Positions 59,445-64,000 of a stretch of DNA of 64,000 nucleotides are shown piece by piece. A program made the translations under genes and the position numbers. The notes under the pieces are model-generated. The model searched no databases, was not told the DNA's origin, and saw only the letters and a program-made list of their open reading frames with translations. The DNA is taken from contig NMRB01001535.1 of assembly GCA_002633025.1 (NCBI GenBank), positions 21,723 to 85,722 on the forward strand. Direction: 5' to 3'. This DNA comes from Notospermus geniculatus (Eukaryota; Nemertea; Pilidiophora; Heteronemertea; Lineidae). The first letter of the stretch is position 1. Each line of letters opens with the position of its first letter.

Positions 59445-61385
59445 GTATCTGTGATCAATTCAGTTGACACAGCTCATGAAGACATGATTGTAAGTTGGAA
59501 TAATAACAGGAGATAGGCTATCTATAGGCTACCTAGGCTAAATAATGATAAATTAATTATCCAAGGACTTGAAACTTGGTGCCAGGCCAACAGAACTTAT
59601 GTTATTACCAAATGTGAATTGTATAAATCACTCTGTATTGAAGTTCTTGACTCACTCTCACATTTCCAGCATGATGCTCAGATGGACTATTATGGAACCA
59701 GGCTAGCAACATGTTCATCGGATCGATCAGTCAAAGTCTTTGATGTGAAAAACGGCCAACAGACCCTGCTTGCTGATCTCCGAGGGTATGTCCTTTCCAT
59801 GTGCCATAGATGAGAGATAAATAAAGGCATATAAATGACCTACCAGTATAAGCAGCACCTGAACTACAATACAGAATCCTTGACTTCTAGATGAGTCATC
59901 TTGGCATTTTGTGTGCATTCATTTAATAACTTATCTTTCTCCTTTCATCCACTTTCAGTCATGAAGGACCTGTGTGGCAGGTGGCCTGGTCTCATCCAAT
60001 GTATGGGAGTCTACTGGCGTCTTGTGGGTATGATAGAAAAGTCATCATATGGAAGGAATCTGGAGGGACGTGGGAAAATATATATGAATATACTGGACAT
60101 GATTCTTCAGGTATGTGACTTGAAGAGCAAGTGACATGGTATTTTGCCCTCTGACTTTATGATACAATGTTTCAATGCTTCGTTGTTTTCAATGACTTGT
60201 ACACATCTTTGCAGTGAACTCTGTCTGCTGGGCACCAATGGAATATGGCTTGATGCTGGCTTGTGGCAGTTCAGATGGATCTGTGTCTGTCATCAGTAGT
60301 ACTGGGGACGGAAACTGGGACGCCAAAAAACACAATGCACATACAGTAAGTCATGTCCAAATCCAATTCAATTGGTCTTTAACATTGGCTTGCATTAGCA
60401 TGTTGGTAGACAACTCATCTATGTATAATACTCTACCATTTTGTTTTCAGATAGGTTGTAATGCTGTTAGTTGGAGTAACGGCATAAATCCAAATTCACT
60501 ACTCGATCCACAAGTACAGAAGCCACCAGTGGTAAAACGGTTCGTCTCAGGTGGATGTGATGATCTTGTAAAGATATGGAGGTGAGTCCTAAGCTCTGAC
60601 TATAGCCTCCTGAGGCTCCGCCATCCACTGAGTGACCCACCCAAGGGAGTTTGAGTGTCAACCATCCTGAATAGCCTCAATTCAGCTAATTCACTCAGTG
60701 TATATTGGCCGATCATAGAAATATTAAATGCCCTTTGTTTATTTTCCAGGGAGGAAGATGGCCAGTGGGTCGAGGAGCAAAAACTAGAGGGCCATAGTGA
60801 TTGGATCCGAGACGTGGCTTGGGCGCCATCTATAGGTTTATCTAAGAGCGTTATTGCCAGCTGTTCACAGGTATGTTGTCAATATTGTTCTCTTAGTGGT
60901 CTTTCTTATAACAATATACCCGGTAGGTCTACTCGTCTACTATAGTAGTACTTGCAGCACTCCAATACTTAAATTGATATCCTTCTTTCACTTTCAGGAT
61001 TGTCGAGTAATCATCTGGACTAACGACGGCACAAGTACAAATTGGACGTCGAAGGTGCTACATAAATTCAACGATGTGGTGTGGCATGTTAGCTGGTCAG
61101 TGACAGGAAATATATTAGCAGTTTCTGGTGGAGACAATAAGGTGCGTTTCACTGACCAAGGACTAGTCAGGGAAGGTGGTTGCATAGATTTTCAGCTTCA
61201 GGATAATTATCTACCGCAGTCATAAGATGAGTCAACGGTTTAATGAAAAATTATCATTTCACTGTCAATTTTTTCAGGTGAGCTTGTGGAAGGAGACGTT
61301 GGAGGGTCAGTGGGTTTGTGTTAGTGATGTAAATAAAGGTCAAGGCCAGGTCATGGAAAGTCACCCAGCAGAGCAAACAGCGTAG
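59445..61385 (+). CDS. SEC13: SEC13, COPII coat and nuclear-pore WD40 protein
   Basis: Exons: 59445-59489, 59670-59785, 59959-60110, 60215-60345, 60451-60581, 60750-60870, 60998-61141, 61278-61385. They give 315 residues plus an initiator Met in the gap. Human SEC13 has 322. WD40 motifs: [68 protein letters not shown]...[46 protein letters not shown], and the last blade [13 protein letters not shown]. It forms an open six-bladed propeller completed by a blade from SEC31 or NUP145/NUP96. It acts at ER exit sites and in the Y-shaped nuclear pore complex. The gene is complete except for the ATG exon. Confidence 0.97.
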
Positions 61386-62435
61386 GGCCCTAGTATGATA
61401 TCGGACATTTATTTCATTATTTTGAGAGCTTGAAATGAACAGGAGGACTTTTGTGAAATCATCGACATTTTATGCAGCATTTGATCTGCCATTTTATGGA
61501 CAGAACTTGAAGTGGGCAGTGACATATGTGTTCATTCAATATTGGAATGAAGTTTGTTCCATATACCTTTGGCGAATGGTACTCAGTTGAACTTGGAAAT
61601 TGATCAAACCATGCAAACATAAATGTTATACCACTGGTGGTAAGTTACCAGCTAAGTTTGCACCATGCAAAGGGGTTATACTACGTTTCCAATTCAATGC
61701 CCAGCAGACCCATTCATGGTTCATTTACAACCCACTTATCTTGATCGTTGGGGTCTTTTCAGTCACCCGAGGTCAGTTCAGTGCGATTCGCCAACGGTAT
61801 ATGGAACAAACTAAGACTTCTTGGTTTTATGCAATGCATTCCTTTGTGGTGTTATGGGGTTGCTGCCAATTTGAAAGGACATGGATTCAACAAACTACAT
61901 GAATTTAGGCATACTTCGTTGAAGTGCTCATGTACTAGTAGTAATCATTGTATTCATATGCCTTCAAAATGTAATTTTGTTTCCATTAAACATATAATTT
62001 AATATGAATAAGCTTTGTCTTCTGTTCTTTGGTACCGGTATATTATTTGAAATGTTATTTTGGCTCTGGCGAGATTTTTTCCTGCGTAAATGCTTCCCGG
62101 TTACTCCATTCAGTTTCAAGCACGGAGGTTTCAAAACTATCAGTCTGCTGTGGCATATTGGAGGGTTCTAGAATTACAAATTTGTGGCTGGGTATCAATT
62201 CAATTCAAATTCAAAAGATCTTTATCCCTTTGTTATTTATCCTCCCCTCTCTTTGTCAATCATGTTTGTCACTCGTTTCCACTGTATTTATTGCAACCCA
62301 TTTCATTATTGCTCGACATGTATATTTAGTGACGTCATCAGCGATTGTGCCACAGCCATGAGTGGCGAATTTGCCAAGAGTGCACATGCTTGACAGTGCA
62401 TTCCAGTGGTGATTCAATTCAGCAGACAGCCGGAT
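61386..62435 (+). other. SEC13 3' UTR and HSPA14 upstream region
   Basis: Contains the SEC13 3' UTR (an attaaa near 61985 is a possible poly(A) signal) and, near the right end, a promoter-like stretch. The open frames at 61600-62393 lack splice or family support. Confidence 0.5.
62330..62337 (+). promoter_or_regulatory. CRE/ATF-like site TGACGTCA
   Basis: A perfect TGACGTCA palindrome lies 99 bases upstream of the HSPA14 ATG, a usual position for housekeeping promoters. Function is inferred only from position. Confidence 0.4.
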
Positions 62436-64000
62436 ATGGCTGCCGCCTTCGGCCTACATTTTGGCTCCACCTCTGGCTGTTTAGCCGTTTATAAGGTGCA
62501 AAATAAAAACGAAACACTGTTATGGAGACTTTGTCTTCTTCTTACCGACCCCAAATAAATCGAGTCGGCATTATTCATTCACTCCGGCATGTGTGTGTAC
62601 TGCTGTGTGCATCGTCGTGCATGCCGCTGCTGCCTCCTGCCTGATAACAGAATAGGCCTTACAAATATATGATGGTGTGACCGGTTTTCGTGGTACTAGG
62701 CCATGTAGGCCTAAGACTTTACCGCCCGATTGCGGCGTTACTCCTTTGCATCCGTACCGGTAATTATTTTGTTATGTATCGAAAATCGAAAATAGAGATA
62801 GCTATTAATTTACCGTGAAATGTTTATGTCAGTTCGGGAAAGTTCCGAATTTGGAAACGTTTCTGATTTTGGAAGCCCAGCGATTCCGATATTGGAAACG
62901 TTTCCTTTTTCGGAAGATAAACTATACTGTATACACTATAAAAAGTCTTTTTATAGTGTATACACTGGTATAGTATAGCCCCAGGGTCCCCAAAAACCTC
63001 CCTCCTCCCCCTACAAGTGCAGACAGACGTATGAGACGCCTGTGGTGTGTGTGTGCATGCGGCTGCCTCCTCCTCCTGCCTGATAATAGGCCTTACATAG
63101 ATAATGGTGTGACCGGTTTTCGTGGTACTAGGCCATGTAGGCCTAAGACTTTACCGCCCGATTGCGGCGTTACTCGCTTTGCGTCCGTCGGCGTAATTAT
63201 TTTACCGCCCGATTGCGGCGTTACTCGCTTTGCGTCCGTAATTATTTTGTTATGTATCGAAAATAGAGATAGGCCTAGGCCTAGCTATTAATTTACCGTG
63301 AAATATTTAGGCCTAGGCCTACGGTATGTCTCGCGGTCACGCTCGTAATAAACATGAAAAAAACGGGAGGACCACGAAAACTGTTCTACCCCGAAAACTG
63401 GTCACTCGATCATACAGTTTAAAATTGCTGTATCATGTCTTTTTATTTCAGGATGGGAAAACAAATGTGGTTGCCAATGACGCAGGTTACAGAACAACTC
63501 CGGCTGTTGTGGCCTTCACAGATCATGACCAGGTATGTGTTGAAAGGGATTGGAAGAATTACAAAGTCTTGCAATTCCGACTGACTCTGATTAACCCAAA
63601 AAAATCTCATTTTATCTCCATTCAGAGTCTGATAAGATGTATTCTTGACTTCATTGTATATCTCTTGCAGAATGTTGGTCTTGCAGCAAAGCAAGGACTG
63701 ATAAGAAATGCAACAAACACCATATGTAATGTGAAGCAGATTATTGGCCGTAAATATGATGACCCTGCGGTAACAGAAATAGTGACCAACAGCAAGGCGA
63801 AAGTAAGTAGTAATCCCTATGTCACATCAGTGATTACTCTGATTAAATCATGGATTGAGGTGAATTGAACTTGTGCCCTTGCTGCAATACAGATTACCTT
63901 ACCAAGTGGCACTGATTGGTTGCCTCATATATTTTTCTCCTCTTCAGATACTCAACATTGAAGGCCTACCAGTTTTTGAAGTGCAGTACAAGGACAAAAA
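62436..64000 (+). CDS. HSPA14: HSPA14, ribosome-associated Hsp70-like protein, 5' part
   Basis: Exons: 62436-62495, 63452-63532, 63671-63802, 63948-64000 (cut by the window end). Exon 1, too short to stand out, encodes MAAAFGLHFGSTSGCLAVYK, the first half of the ATPase phosphate-binding region. Exon 2 continues DGKTNVVANDAGYRTTPAVV, exon 3 NVGLAAKQGLIRNATNTICN with VKQIIGR, and exon 4 VFEVQYKDK. All phases are zero at exon ends. HSPA14 (Hsp70L1), with MPP11, forms the mammalian ribosome-associated complex that assists nascent chains. The donor after exon 1 is the weak GTGCAA. Intron 1 (0.96 kb) holds duplicated sequence. Confidence 0.93.
62600..63310 (+). repeat. About 200-bp duplication in HSPA14 intron 1
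   Basis: The block containing accggttttcgtggtactag, then gactttaccgcccgattgcg and ttgttatgtatcgaaaat, is present at about 62620-62830 and again at about 63070-63310. The second copy itself has an internal duplication of gattgcggcgttactcgctt. Confidence 0.85.
62921..62976. repeat. Hairpin with 17-bp arms in HSPA14 intron 1
   Basis: gtatacactataaaaag and its inverse meet with almost no loop near 62946. Outer actata/tatagt pairing extends the stem. Confidence 0.85.

Noticed and set aside
63326-63868. 180-codon frame starting at ATG 63326
   Set aside because: The true HSPA14 first exon is at 62436, and the frame reads through introns between clear exons 63452-63532 and 63671-63802.

Overview
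The window is intron-rich metazoan DNA, most likely from a marine invertebrate. Deuterostomes (echinoderm, hemichordate, cephalochordate) fit best, but I cannot fix the clade. Reasons: compact GT-AG introns of a few hundred bases, an axonemal dynein, many tRNA-derived SINEs and terminal-inverted-repeat (TIR) elements inside introns, and striking over-use of short palindromes (TAGGCCTA, TACATGTA, TACCGGTA). Every exon below was placed by hand from splice sites and reading phase, so almost all junctions are phase-checked.

Layout, left to right. (1) 143-299 (+): last coding exon of an unidentified gene. (2) 1481-8139 (+): complete ten-exon, 573-residue SLC15/POT-family transporter gene. (3) 10341-12184 (-): last four exons of a conserved multi-pass membrane protein (DUF7802-like), converging on the transporter. 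(4) 12.2-16.7 kb: repeat-rich intergenic stretch with a non-LTR retrotransposon 3' end that carries a rearranged 18S rRNA fragment. (5) 16782-55954 (-): an inner-arm axonemal dynein heavy chain gene, best match DNAH3. About 70 exons fill 39 kb and encode about 3,550 visible residues: tail, linker, AAA1-AAA6, stalk with microtubule-binding domain, and C-terminus. A single N at 43119 hides an assembly gap that removes roughly 600 residues of the tail. (6) 57030-58704 (-): GTF3C6, a TFIIIC subunit, with a THAP-bearing TIR element in an intron. (7) 59445-61385 (+): SEC13, head-to-head with GTF3C6 across a 353-N gap. (8) 62436-64000 (+): the first four exons of HSPA14, running off the window.

The genes do not form one pathway. 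They are a ciliary motor, an RNA polymerase III factor, a COPII/nuclear-pore WD40 protein, a ribosome-associated Hsp70-like chaperone and two membrane proteins. The structure not explained by genes is mostly a dense set of small DNA-transposon-like inverted repeats. Several families occur two to four times, one element is nested with a SINE, and one carries the start of a THAP reading frame.
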